Assembly (NCBI GenBank): GCA_964615935.1
Contig: CAZTTG010000002.1
Coordinates: forward strand, 62,001 to 126,000
Direction: 5' to 3'
DNA length: 64,000 nucleotides
Source of the DNA: CAZTTG01 sp964615935
GTDB lineage: Bacteria; Planctomycetota; UBA1135; GCA-002686595
Shown here: positions 25,293-35,518 of the stretch, piece by piece
Layout: each line of letters begins with the position of its first letter
How positions within the stretch are numbered: the first letter of the stretch is position 1
Program-made: the position numbers and the translations under genes
Notes under the pieces: generated by a model
What the model was told of the DNA's origin: nothing
The model's database searches: none
Seen by the model: only the letters and a program-made list of their open reading frames with translations

Positions 25293-26228
25293 ATGCCCAT
25301 CGACCCCAGCCTGAGCCGAAGGCAGTTCCTGGAGCAGGTCGCCGCCTGGTCGGCCGGAATCACCGCCAGCGTTCCTCTCTTCCGGATCGCCGCGGGTCAG
25401 GAGGAGGCCGTCGAGGAGGCCCGCTCGCTCCTGGTGGTGGCCCAGGGCAAGGACTACGCCGCGCTGGTCGAGAAGACCCTGAAGGCCCTGGGCGGCATCG
25501 AGGCCTTCGTCACGAAGGGCGACCGGGTGGTGGTCAAGCCCAACATGGCCTGGGACCGGGCGCCCGAGTACGCCGCCAACACCCACCCCGAGGTGGTCAA
25601 GGCCATCGTCGAGCAAGCCCTCGAGGCCGGGGCCAAGGAGGTGCGCGTCTTCGACCGCACCTGCAACAAGGAGCGCCTGGCCTACAAGAACAGCGGCATC
25701 GCCGACGCGGTGAAGTCGATCCGCGACAAGCGCGTCAAGTGCGACTTCATCGACGAACGCAAGTGGGTGCCGGTGAAGATCGAGAAGGGCAAGGCGGTGA
25801 AGGAGTGGGAGCTCTACCGCGACGCCATCGAGGCCGACTGCTACATCAACGTGCCCATCGCCAAGCACCACCGTCTGGGCCGGCTCACCCTGGGGCTCAA
25901 GAACGTCATGGGGGTCATGGGCGGCAACCGCGGCAAGATCCACCCCCAGCTGGGGCAGTCGCTGGCCGACCTGAACCTGGTGGTCGCGCCCCGGCTGACG
26001 GTGATCGACGCCACCCGGATCCTGCTGGACCACGGGCCCCAGGGCGGCAAGCTGGAGGACGTCGAGGTGCGCGACACCCTGATCGCCTCGGCCGACATCG
26101 TGGCCACCGACGCCTACGCCACCGGCCTCTTCGGCATGAAGCCCGAGGACATCCCCTCCACCGTGGCGGGCCACGAGATGGGGCTGGGCGAGATCGACCT
26201 CGAGAAGGTCGAGATCGTCGAGGTCTGA
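25293..26228 (+). CDS. Tat-signal DUF362 protein
   Basis: A 311-residue protein with a twin-arginine signal (R9-R10 in LSRRQFLEQ) and a DUF362 domain: VVVKPNMAWDRAPEYAANTH, VFDRTCNKERLAYKNSGI, CYINVPIAKHHRLGRLTLGL and LGLKNVMGVMGGNRGKIH. DUF362 proteins are linked to iron-sulfur or redox chemistry and several carry extra ferredoxin domains; this one has none of its own. The gene lies 22 bases before a polyferredoxin gene that would supply Fe-S clusters, a pairing that suggests an electron-transfer complex. Start ATG 25293 has GAGGAG six bases upstream. Activity is unknown. Confidence 0.8.
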   Translation: MPIDPSLSRRQFLEQVAAWSAGITASVPLFRIAAGQEEAVEEARSLLVVAQGKDYAALVEKTLKALGGIEAFVTKGDRVVVKPNMAWDRAPEYAANTHPEVVKAIVEQALEAGAKEVRVFDRTCNKERLAYKNSGIADAVKSIRDKRVKCDFIDERKWVPVKIEKGKAVKEWELYRDAIEADCYINVPIAKHHRLGRLTLGLKNVMGVMGGNRGKIHPQLGQSLADLNLVVAPRLTVIDATRILLDHGPQGGKLEDVEVRDTLIASADIVATDAYATGLFGMKPEDIPSTVAGHEMGLGEIDLEKVEIVEV

Positions 26229-26250
26229 GAGCCGCCCGGCGCCAAGGTCC

Positions 26251-27795
26251 ATGGGGAGCCCGCTGGCCGCGTTTTCCCGCGTCCCCTGGCGCTGGTATCG
26301 CCGCCTGACGCAGGCGGCCCTCCTGCTGGGCTTCCTGTGGCTCTTCCGCCGGACCGAGCTGCGCGCCGACGACGTCCCCGGCTGGGTGGACCTGGCCTTC
26401 CGCCTCGACCCCCTGATCGCCCTGGCCGCCATGATCGCGGCCCGGGTCTTCATCGCCGCGCTGCTGCTCTCGCTCGTCACCCTGGCCCTGACCGCGGTCT
26501 TCGCGCGCGCCTTCTGCGGCTGGGTCTGCCCCCTGGGGACCCTGCTCGACTGGCTGGGGCCGGCGGCGCGGCTCTTCCGGCGCCGCGAGCGGCCCGTTTC
26601 CCGGCGCTGGCGACCGCTGCGCTACTGGCTCCTCGCGGCGATCCTGGTGGGCGCCATCGGCGGCCTGCCGCTGGTGGGCTACCTCGACCCCTTCGCGCTC
26701 CTGGTCCAGGGCCTGACCTTCGCCGCGGACCCGGCCCTGAAGTGGCTGGCCGACGCCGGCTTCGGCTGGCTCTACTTCAACGCCCCCGAGTCGGTCACGG
26801 GCGTGAGCGAGCCGGTCTACGCCTTCCTGGGCGAGCACCTGCTGCCCTTCGAGCAGGCGGTCTTCGCGGGCGCGGGCGTCTCGGCCGGCGTCCTGGGCGC
26901 GATCCTGCTCCTGGAGCGCGCCCAGCGGCGCTTCTGGTGCCGCAACCTCTGCCCCCTGGGGGCCCTCCTGGGGCTGGTCGCGCGCGGCTCCCGCTTCGGG
27001 CGCAAGCCCAGCGGCACCTGCGAGGAGTGCGGTCAGTGCCTGGAGGACTGCCGCATGTCCGCCTTCGAGCCCGGCAGCCGCCACGAGCCCCAGGCCTGCG
27101 TCGTGTGCATGGACTGCGTGGACCGCTGCCCCGAGGAGAAGGCGACCTTCCGCTGGCGCCGCAGGCGATCGATGGCCCCGGTCGACCTCTCGCGCCGGGG
27201 CCTGATCGGCGCCTGCGCGGTGGGCGCGGCCCTGCCCGCGGCTCACGCCGCCTCCCGCGCCATGGGGATCGCGCCGCGGAACGCGAGGTTCCTGCGGCCG
27301 CCGGGCGCGGCCGCGGACGACTCCTTCCTGGACCTCTGCGTGCGCTGCGGGGAGTGCCTGAAGGTGTGCATCACCAATGGCCTGCAGCCGATCCTCTTCG
27401 AGGCCGGGCCGGCGGGGCTGTTCTCCCCGAAGCTGGTCCCTCGCACGGGCTACTGCGAGTACAGCTGCATGCTCTGCAGCCGGGTCTGCCCCACCGGCGC
27501 CATCCCCCTGCTCGAGCTGGAGGCCAAGCAGGCCTTCAAGATGGGCAAGGCGGTCTTCGACGAGGAGCTGTGCCTGCCCTTCGCCGAGAACGAGGCCTGC
27601 ATCGTGTGCGAGGAGCACTGCCCGATCGCCGACAAGGCCATCCAGCTGGACGAGGTCGAGGTGACCCCCCCGGGCGGCGAGACGATGGTGATCCAGCGGC
27701 CGCGGGTGGACGAGGAGCTGTGCATCGGCTGCGGCTTCTGCGAGTACGTCTGCCCCATCGAGGGTCCCGCCGGCATCCGCGTGCAGCCGCTTTGA
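26251..27795 (+). CDS. Membrane polyferredoxin, NapH-NapG-like fusion
   Basis: Predicted electron-transfer protein, 514 residues. The first half is NapH/YccM-like: four membrane segments at about 17-35, 55-85, 127-150 and 208-228, the motifs CGWVCPLG and CRNLCPLGALL, then ferredoxin motifs CEECGQCLEDC and CVVCMDCVDRCP. At R315-R316 (DLSRRGLIGA) a twin-arginine-like segment and a fifth hydrophobic stretch follow, and then a NapG/MauM-like ferredoxin region with CVRCGECLKVC, CMLCSRVCP, CIVCEEHCP and CIGCGFCEYVCP. It therefore looks like a fusion that kept the NapG Tat signal inside. It probably moves electrons between the quinone pool and a periplasmic partner such as the DUF362 protein encoded just upstream. 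Confidence 0.82.
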   Translation: MGSPLAAFSRVPWRWYRRLTQAALLLGFLWLFRRTELRADDVPGWVDLAFRLDPLIALAAMIAARVFIAALLLSLVTLALTAVFARAFCGWVCPLGTLLDWLGPAARLFRRRERPVSRRWRPLRYWLLAAILVGAIGGLPLVGYLDPFALLVQGLTFAADPALKWLADAGFGWLYFNAPESVTGVSEPVYAFLGEHLLPFEQAVFAGAGVSAGVLGAILLLERAQRRFWCRNLCPLGALLGLVARGSRFGRKPSGTCEECGQCLEDCRMSAFEPGSRHEPQACVVCMDCVDRCPEEKATFRWRRRRSMAPVDLSRRGLIGACAVGAALPAAHAASRAMGIAPRNARFLRPPGAAADDSFLDLCVRCGECLKVCITNGLQPILFEAGPAGLFSPKLVPRTGYCEYSCMLCSRVCPTGAIPLLELEAKQAFKMGKAVFDEELCLPFAENEACIVCEEHCPIADKAIQLDEVEVTPPGGETMVIQRPRVDEELCIGCGFCEYVCPIEGPAGIRVQPL

Positions 27796-27854
27796 GGCGG
27801 GCCGGCCCGTCTCACTGCCCTTTTACTGGCGCTGCGACGGAGACGGATGCTATA

Positions 27855-27920
27855 GGGATGGGCTCGCCGACGCCGGCGCGACCTCAGGCGTAGCCGGCGC
27901 GACCGCTCGGATGCCATCCC
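27855..27920 (+). promoter_or_regulatory. Structured leader of the prolyl oligopeptidase gene with 12-base direct repeats
   Basis: GGGATGG (27855-27861) can pair with CCATCCC (27914-27920). Between them GCCGGCGCGACC occurs twice, at 27872-27883 and 27893-27904. A TATAGG-like hexamer at 27851 precedes. The function is unknown; it may be an operator pair or a leader hairpin. Confidence 0.3.
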
Positions 27921-27933
27921 CCGGAGGACCGCC

Positions 27934-30078
<2,145 letters not shown>

Positions 30079-30101
30079 TCCCGCCCCGCCGGAGGTCCGC
30101 G

Positions 30102-31163
30102 ATGAAGACCCGCGAGTTCCGCAGCGACACCATGACCCTGCCCACGCAGGCGATGCGCGACGCCATGCGCGACGCCGTCGTGGGCGACGACGTCTGCGAC
30201 GAGGATCCCACGCTCAACCGCCTGCAGGAGATGGCGGCCGAGCTGCTGGGCATGGAGGCGGCCCTCTTCGTCCCCAGCGGGACCTTCGGCAACCAGTGCG
30301 CCATCGGGGTTCACACGCGGCCGGGCGAGGAGATGATCCTCTCCGAGACCATGCACGTGATCGACCACGAGGCGGGGGCCGCGGGGGCGCTGTGGGGAGT
30401 CCAGGCGCGGTCCATTCCGCCCACCACGCGGAGCTGGCTCACCGCCCTGGACATCGAGCCGCGCGTCCGCACGGTCGAGGACGTGCACCACCCCGACACC
30501 GGCCTGATCGTGGTGGAGAACGCCCTGGCCAACGGCTCGGTCATGCCCCTCGAGGACATGCGGGTGGTGCGCGAGCTCGCCAACCGCAACGGAATCCCGA
30601 TCCACCTGGACGGGGCGCGGCTGTTCAACGCGGCCCTCTCCCTGGGCGTTCCCGCCTCGGCCATCGCGGCCCTGGTGGACAGCGTCACCTTCTGTCTCTC
30701 CAAGGGCCTGGGCGCCCCGGCGGGCAGCCTCCTCTGCGGCCGGGCCGACTTCGTCCGCAGGGCCAAGTGGAAGCGCAAGATGATGGGCGGCGGCATGCGC
30801 CAGGCGGGGGTGCTGGCGGCGCCGGCGATCATCGCCCTGACCGACGGGGTGGCGCGCCTCGGCGAGGACCACGCCAACGCCCGGCTCCTGGCCGAGCTCC
30901 TGGCGGAGATCCCCGGCGTGCGGCTCGACCTCGAGTCGGTGCAGACCAACATGGTGTGGTTCGAGCTCGAGGAGCGGGAGGGCCGCAGCATGGAGGGCCT
31001 GGCCGAGTTCCTGTCCGAGCGGGGCATGACCACCTACCCGCCCATGATCTGGGGCCTGCGCTTCGTGACCAGCTCGCGGGTGGACGAGGCGGACGTTCGG
31101 GCCCTGGCCGAAGCGGTGAGCGAGTACGCACGATGCCCGAGCCTACCTTCGCCGACATCCTGA
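30102..31163 (+). CDS. ltaE: Low-specificity L-threonine aldolase
   Basis: A PLP enzyme of 353 residues, cytoplasmic, that cleaves threonine or allo-threonine to glycine and acetaldehyde. Family stretches are REFRSDTMTLPTQAMRDAM, GDDVCDEDPTLNRLQ, VPSGTFGNQ, IPIHLDGARLFNA, and the cofactor lysine in FCLSKGLGAPAGS. ATG 30102 has GGAGGT five bases upstream; the frame before it has no family similarity. It lies 23 bases after the prolyl oligopeptidase stop and overlaps the sirtuin gene by 31 bases. The chemistry is well predicted; stereospecificity is not. Confidence 0.9.
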   Translation: MKTREFRSDTMTLPTQAMRDAMRDAVVGDDVCDEDPTLNRLQEMAAELLGMEAALFVPSGTFGNQCAIGVHTRPGEEMILSETMHVIDHEAGAAGALWGVQARSIPPTTRSWLTALDIEPRVRTVEDVHHPDTGLIVVENALANGSVMPLEDMRVVRELANRNGIPIHLDGARLFNAALSLGVPASAIAALVDSVTFCLSKGLGAPAGSLLCGRADFVRRAKWKRKMMGGGMRQAGVLAAPAIIALTDGVARLGEDHANARLLAELLAEIPGVRLDLESVQTNMVWFELEEREGRSMEGLAEFLSERGMTTYPPMIWGLRFVTSSRVDEADVRALAEAVSEYARCPSLPSPTS

Positions 31164-31900
31164 GGGCCTCCCGGCGCGTCCTGGTCTTCACCGGCGCCGG
31201 GATCTCGACCGGCAGCGGGATTCCCGATTACCGGGGGCCGCAGGGCGTGTGGAAGACGCGCCAGCCGGTGTACTACCAGGACTTCATGACCCGCGAGGAG
31301 GCGCGATTGGAGTACTGGGACTTCAAGCTCGAGGGCTGGGAAGCGTACCGGGACGCGCAGCCCAACGAGGTGCACAGGGCCTTGGTCCGGCTGGAGGAGG
31401 CCGGGAAGCTGGAGGTGGTGGCCACGCAGAACATCGACGGGCTGCACGCGAGGGCGGGGACCTCGGCAGAGCGTCTGGTCGAGATTCACGGGACGGATCT
31501 GCAGGTGGAGTGTCAGTCGTGCGGGGCGCTCTCCCCTCCCGAGGCCTCGTATCACCTCTTTCGCGAGACCCGCAAGCCGCCGGTGTGCGACTGCGGGGGC
31601 TTCCTGAAGCCGGCGACGATCAGCTTCGGGCAGGACCTGCGGGGCGAGGACCTTCAGCGCTCGGCCGAGGCCGCGCGGGCCGCGGACATGGCGGTGTCGC
31701 TGGGCTCGACGCTGTCGGTGCATCCCGCCGCGAGCGTGCCCCTGGCGGTGGCCACCCGCGGCGTGCCCTACGTCATCGTGAACCGCGGCGAGACCGACCA
31801 GGACGATCACCCGGCTGTGACCCTGCGCCTCGATGGGGACGTGGGTGAGATCTTCCCGGCGGCGGTGGACGAGGCGCTGGGGCGGCTCGGGGGGAGCTGA
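31133..31900 (+). CDS. NAD-dependent protein deacylase, sirtuin family
   Basis: A 255-residue Sir2-family enzyme that removes acyl groups from lysines using NAD. Motifs in order are FTGAGISTGSGIPDYRG (17-35 region), TQNIDGLH with its NAD-binding residues, the catalytic histidine in LVEIHGTD, the zinc site CQSCG and CDCGG, then PATISFGQDL and SLGSTLSVHPAAS. The zinc site is slightly compact but complete. The start lies inside the threonine aldolase gene, overlapping it by 31 bases in another frame, so the two are probably translated from one mRNA. A link between the two activities is not obvious. Confidence 0.88.
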   Translation: MPEPTFADILRASRRVLVFTGAGISTGSGIPDYRGPQGVWKTRQPVYYQDFMTREEARLEYWDFKLEGWEAYRDAQPNEVHRALVRLEEAGKLEVVATQNIDGLHARAGTSAERLVEIHGTDLQVECQSCGALSPPEASYHLFRETRKPPVCDCGGFLKPATISFGQDLRGEDLQRSAEAARAADMAVSLGSTLSVHPAASVPLAVATRGVPYVIVNRGETDQDDHPAVTLRLDGDVGEIFPAAVDEALGRLGGS

Positions 31901-31910
31901 AGGTCGACTC

Positions 31911-32103
31911 CTCGGTGCGTTTCGCGCACCTCGCGTGGCTCACGGCGTTCCCCGAACGCCGGGCGCGACCAGTCGGCCACACTGGGCCTGGTGGCTCCCA
32001 CCAAGGACGAGCCCTGGCCCAGGGACCTGCACGCGCGGCACACTTGCCGCGCCGGCGCCGAGTGGCGCCGTGACGCCACGCGAGGTGCGCGCAGCGCACC
32101 GAG
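31911..32103. repeat. Long inverted repeat with nested hairpins (candidate structured RNA or palindromic element)
   Basis: The only gap over 300 bases (31901-32261), between convergent genes. Arms at 31911-31947 and 32066-32103 pair over 35 of 37 positions with one extra base; their core is GCGCACCTCGCGTGGC. Inside are further perfect stems: CTGGGCC/GGCCCAG (31982-31988 with 32016-32022) enclosing GGTGG/CCACC (31990-31994 with 31998-32002), and GCGCGGCA/TGCCGCGC (32033-32040 with 32045-32052, loop CACT). No flanking target-site duplication or transposase is seen and no family I know is recognised. Short open frames here are not convincing genes. It may be a non-autonomous repeat, a structured RNA or a large bidirectional terminator. 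Confidence 0.65.
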
Positions 32104-32227
32104 CATGTGGCGTGACCATCGGTCGAACCGTCCGAGGCCGTAGTTGCGTGGGCCATGCCTCACGGCTGGAGCCATCGCTCGTGGGGGCAGGAACCCCGTG
32201 GGCCTCCCGGCAGGCTGTGACGAGGCC

Positions 32228-32246
32228 GCGCCCGCTCCGCGGGCGC
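32228..32246. terminator. Perfect GC hairpin after the glutamine-synthetase gene
   Basis: GCGCCCGC (32228-32235), loop TCC, GCGGGCGC (32239-32246), an eight-base perfect stem 15 bases beyond the minus-strand stop at 32262. No T-run follows in either direction; a terminator role is inferred from position. Confidence 0.4.
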
Positions 32247-32261
32247 ACCGAGCAGTCCGAC

Positions 32262-33800
32262 CTAGTGCAGGTGAATGTCCTTGTGCATCACCTTCCGCGT
32301 CGTGGTCAGCCGCTCTTCGGCCGGCATGTGCGAGAGCTCCTCGTTCAGGTACTCGTCATTCTCCCGCGCCAGCAACCTCACCACGAAGTCGATCACCGAA
32401 GGCGGGAAGCCCCCGAACTCCTCGTACATGCCCCGGCGCTCGTCGAGCAGGCGACTGGCCGCCACGCAGCTCCCCGGCAGCGGCTCCAGCCGCTCGAGCA
32501 GCGCTGGATCGTCGAAGACGTTGCCCGTCACACGCGTGGAACCGGCCAGCGCCACCATGCCCTCCCGGGTCAACCCGTACTCGGCGGCGGTCGTCAGCCC
32601 CGCCAGCAGCAGGTGGAAGAGGGCCGAGCCGTCGGGGGAGCGGAACTCCACCGTCTGCACACCCCGCTCGTCCCGGTACTCCCCCGGCTCCAGCGGGTTG
32701 ACCACCCTCGAGAGATCCGACTTTCTGGACCACCCCAGCGGAACCCGGATCAGCGCCGAGCGGTTCGAGTCGCTCCAGCAGATCCGCACGGGTGCCTCCT
32801 GATTCGGCACCAGCCGCAGATACGCAGACGCCACCGTGTTCCCGAAGGCCGAGAGGGTCGACGCGTAGTGCACCAGCCCTCCGATGAGCGCCAGCGCCTT
32901 CTCCGAGAGCGCGCCGTCCCCCTCGGTCATGATGTTCCGACCCTCCCGCACCAGCTCCAGGTGGAAGTGCAGCCCGTTGCCGGCGATGCCCTCCTCCAGC
33001 TTGGGGGTGAAGGTGGCCAGCATGCCGTGACGCCAGGCCACGTTGCGGATGATCCACTTGGAGAGCGCCACGAAGTCACCCATCTCCTCGATGGGGCGCG
33101 TGAGCAGCTCGATCTCGTGCTGCTCGGCGCGGCGGCCGACCAGCATGGGACGGTCGGAGCGGACCGAGTCCACGTACCCCGTCTCCGCGTGGGCGTACTT
33201 CACCGCCCCGGTGATCTGGGCCACCAGCCGCACCATCTCGTTCACCACGTCCCCGCTCTTGAAGAAGGGCGCCGAGGCGTGATAGCCGGTCTGCTTGGTG
33301 GGCGTGAAGATCTCCTCCCCCCCGTCCCGCAGCAGGAAGAACTCCAGCTCGCCCAGGGCGTGCAGCTCCAGCCCGGTGGCCTCGCGAAAGCGGTCGTGCG
33401 CGATGGCCAGGATGTTGTCCGGCGTGAAGGGAGCCTTCTGTCCATCCCGGTCCAGAAAGCGGCAGATGAAGTCCAGGCTCTTGGGGTCGAAGGGGTTGAG
33501 GAAGGCGGTCTGGTAGCTGGGGACCACGTAGAGGTCCGAGCTGCTGGCGTCCACCAGGCCCTTGAAGAGCGAGGAGCCGTCGACGCGCTCCCCCGAGGCC
33601 AGGATGCGCTCGGCGTGCCGGGCGCTGCTGATGGGCAGGCGCAGCTCCTTGAACTGCCCGTCCACGCCGGTGTAGTGGAAGGTGAACCGCTCGATGCCTC
33701 GCTCGCTCACCACCCTCAACATGTCGGCCCGATTGAACTCAGCGCGCTCCTTCTCCAGGAGCAGCGCCAGGGGATTGGCCAGTGCGAGGTTGTCGACCAC
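32262..33800 (-). CDS. Glutamine synthetase family protein
   Basis: A 512-residue member of the glutamine synthetase superfamily (ATP-dependent ligation of ammonia or an amine to a carboxylate). It has an N-terminal beta-grasp region (FTFHYTGVDGQFKELRLP) and catalytic-domain motifs ELEFFLL, GNGLHFHLEL, SDSNRSALIRVP and FRSPDGSALFHLLLAG. The divergence from canonical GlnA spacing suggests it may be a gamma-glutamyl-amine-type relative; I cannot decide. GTG 33800 is chosen because AAGGAG lies six bases upstream; the longer frame to 33842 would read through that site. A TATCAT hexamer sits 51 bases upstream. It is divergent from the corrinoid methyltransferase operon. Confidence 0.82.
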   Translation of the reverse strand: MVDNLALANPLALLLEKERAEFNRADMLRVVSERGIERFTFHYTGVDGQFKELRLPISSARHAERILASGERVDGSSLFKGLVDASSSDLYVVPSYQTAFLNPFDPKSLDFICRFLDRDGQKAPFTPDNILAIAHDRFREATGLELHALGELEFFLLRDGGEEIFTPTKQTGYHASAPFFKSGDVVNEMVRLVAQITGAVKYAHAETGYVDSVRSDRPMLVGRRAEQHEIELLTRPIEEMGDFVALSKWIIRNVAWRHGMLATFTPKLEEGIAGNGLHFHLELVREGRNIMTEGDGALSEKALALIGGLVHYASTLSAFGNTVASAYLRLVPNQEAPVRICWSDSNRSALIRVPLGWSRKSDLSRVVNPLEPGEYRDERGVQTVEFRSPDGSALFHLLLAGLTTAAEYGLTREGMVALAGSTRVTGNVFDDPALLERLEPLPGSCVAASRLLDERRGMYEEFGGFPPSVIDFVVRLLARENDEYLNEELSHMPAEERLTTTRKVMHKDIHLH

Positions 33801-33851
33801 TTCCGTCTCCTTTCGAACCCGTTCGCCGGGCGCAGGGGGCAATCGTCGCCC

Positions 33852-33857
33852 ATGATA
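33852..33857 (-). promoter_or_regulatory. Candidate -10 box TATCAT for the glutamine-synthetase gene
   Basis: TATCAT on minus, preceded by GGG, 51 bases before GTG 33800. It matches the TANNAT pattern; no -35 is seen. Confidence 0.4.
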
Positions 33858-33965
33858 CCCGAAGGGGGTCCTCCGCGGCGATCGCCGGGCCGGATCCCCG
33901 GCCCGGGGGCTCCCCGCTCGGCCCGAGCCCGGACGCCGCCGGCCGGCGGACGGCCGGCGAACATC

Positions 33966-34006
33966 CCCTAGGGGTTTGACAAAAGCCGGCGGGGCCCGGA
34001 GATTGG
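33966..34006 (+). promoter_or_regulatory. Candidate promoter and palindrome for the corrinoid methyltransferase operon
   Basis: A perfect -35 TTGACA lies at 33977-33982, with AGATTG/GAGATT at 34000-34006 as a weak -10 at 17-18 bases. The ten-base palindrome CCCCTAGGGG (33966-33975) abuts the -35 and is a good operator candidate. The leader (34007-34060) can pair CGCCCC with GGGGCG but shows no cobalamin or SAH riboswitch core that I recognise. Confidence 0.4.
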
Positions 34007-34060
34007 TGCGCCCCCATCGCCGGCGCAGGGGCGTTGGCGGCGTCTCGAAAGGAGATCGAT

Positions 34061-35518
34061 TTGAGGCCGACTGTCCGATTCCTGAGCGATGAGCTGGTGG
34101 AGCGCATCGTCTCCGAGGGCCGCACCCTCCTGTGCGAGCTGGGAGTGGAGATCCACAACGAGCAGGTCGTGTCCCTGCTCGCCGACCACGGCGCGAGGGT
34201 CGACCGGGAGAAGGGACGGGTGCTCTTCACCCAGGAGATCATCGACCGCTCCCTGGAGTCGGCCCCGGCCTCCTTCAAGCTCTACGACTCGCTGGGGCGG
34301 GAGGCGCTGGACCTGTCGGGCATGAAGGTCCACTTCACCCCCGGCTCGGCGGCCATCAACCTCCTGGACCCCGAGTCCGGAAGGATGCGCAGGCCCGAGA
34401 CCGCCGACTACGTCCGCTATGCCAGGCTCTGCTGCGGGATGGACCAGCTCGCCTCCCAGTCGACGGCCATGATCCCGGCCGACGTGCCCGAGCGGATGTC
34501 GGACAGCTACCGGCTCTACCTGAGCCTCATGTGCTGCGAGAAGCCGGTGGTGACCGGCGCCTTCACCATCGAGGCCTTCGAGCTGATGCGCGATCTGCAG
34601 GTCGCCGTGCGCGGCTCGGCCGAGGAGCTGGCGGCGAAGCCCCTGACGATCTTCTCCTGCTGCCCCACCAACCCGCTCAAGTGGAGCGACGTCACCTCCC
34701 AGAACCTGGTCGACTGCGCCCGCCACGCGATACCGGTCGAGTACATCTCGATGCCGCTGTCCGGCTTCACCGCCCCGGTCAGCCTGGTGGGCTCCCTGAT
34801 CCAGCACACCGCCGAGACCCTGAGCGGGGTGGTCATCAGCCAGCTCACCCGCCCGGGGACCCCGGTCCTCTACGGCGGCTCGCCGGCGGTCTTCGACATC
34901 CGCTACGAGACCACCCCCATGGGCGCCATCGGCACCCAGATGATCGACTGCGCCTACAACGAGATCGGCAAGCACCTGGGACTGCCCACCCAGGCCTACA
35001 TCGGCCTGTCCGACGCCAAGCTCCTCGACGCCCAGGCCGGCCTGGAGTCCTCCATGGGGGCGACCCTGGCGGCCCTGGCGGGCATCAACAACGTCTCCGG
35101 CCCGGGCATGCTGGACTTCGAGAGCTGCTTCAGCCTCGAGAAGCTGGTGGTGGACAACGAGATCTGCCGCATGAGCCACCGCATGCTGAGGGGGATCGAG
35201 CCCCGGGAGGACTTCCCCGCCCGGCCGCTCTTCGAGGAGCTCCTGGCCGAGCGGCACCTCCTGATCTCCGACCACACGCGGCGCTGGCTGCGGGAGGAGA
35301 TCCTCTTCCCCGGCCCGGTCATCGACCGCGCCAACCACTCCCGCTGGGAGGAGGAGGGCGCCCTCACCCTGGGCCAGCGGGCGCAGCACGAGGTGGAGCG
35401 GATCGTGGCCGAGCACCAGCCGGTGGGCCTCTCCGACGAGGTCCGCGGCAGCTTGACCGAGCTCGTGACCGCCGAGGCCCGCCGCCTGGGGATGGACCGG
35501 CTCCCCGAGATGGGCTGA
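34061..35518 (+). CDS. MttB-family (non-pyrrolysine) corrinoid methyltransferase
   Basis: Probably transfers a methyl group from a methylated amine or similar donor to the corrinoid protein encoded two genes downstream. The 485-residue protein aligns in style with the trimethylamine/glycine-betaine methyltransferase superfamily: VHFTPGSAAINLLDPESG, TADYVRYARLC, PLSGFTAPVSLVGSLIQHTAE, VLYGGSPAVFDIRYETTPMG and a C-terminal Asp/Glu-rich helix region. There is no internal TAG, so it belongs to the pyrrolysine-free branch. TTG 34061 is chosen because AAAGGAG lies six bases upstream; TTG 34034 lacks such a site. Its stop overlaps the next start (TGATG). The substrate is not determined; glycine betaine, proline betaine or a related compound are possibilities. 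Confidence 0.85.
   Translation: MRPTVRFLSDELVERIVSEGRTLLCELGVEIHNEQVVSLLADHGARVDREKGRVLFTQEIIDRSLESAPASFKLYDSLGREALDLSGMKVHFTPGSAAINLLDPESGRMRRPETADYVRYARLCCGMDQLASQSTAMIPADVPERMSDSYRLYLSLMCCEKPVVTGAFTIEAFELMRDLQVAVRGSAEELAAKPLTIFSCCPTNPLKWSDVTSQNLVDCARHAIPVEYISMPLSGFTAPVSLVGSLIQHTAETLSGVVISQLTRPGTPVLYGGSPAVFDIRYETTPMGAIGTQMIDCAYNEIGKHLGLPTQAYIGLSDAKLLDAQAGLESSMGATLAALAGINNVSGPGMLDFESCFSLEKLVVDNEICRMSHRMLRGIEPREDFPARPLFEELLAERHLLISDHTRRWLREEILFPGPVIDRANHSRWEEEGALTLGQRAQHEVERIVAEHQPVGLSDEVRGSLTELVTAEARRLGMDRLPEMG

Noticed and set aside
31901..32261. Small genes inside the inverted-repeat gap
   Set aside because: Open frames exist on both strands but are Arg/Ala/Cys-rich, lack ribosome binding sites and mirror each other because of the repeat.
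34007..34060. Cobalamin or SAH riboswitch before the methyltransferase operon
   Set aside because: The leader is only about 55 bases and lacks the conserved cores of those riboswitches; only a short GC hairpin is seen.
34061..35518. Pyrrolysine-containing MttB
   Set aside because: The frame has no internal TAG and the protein is full length; it belongs to the non-pyrrolysine branch.
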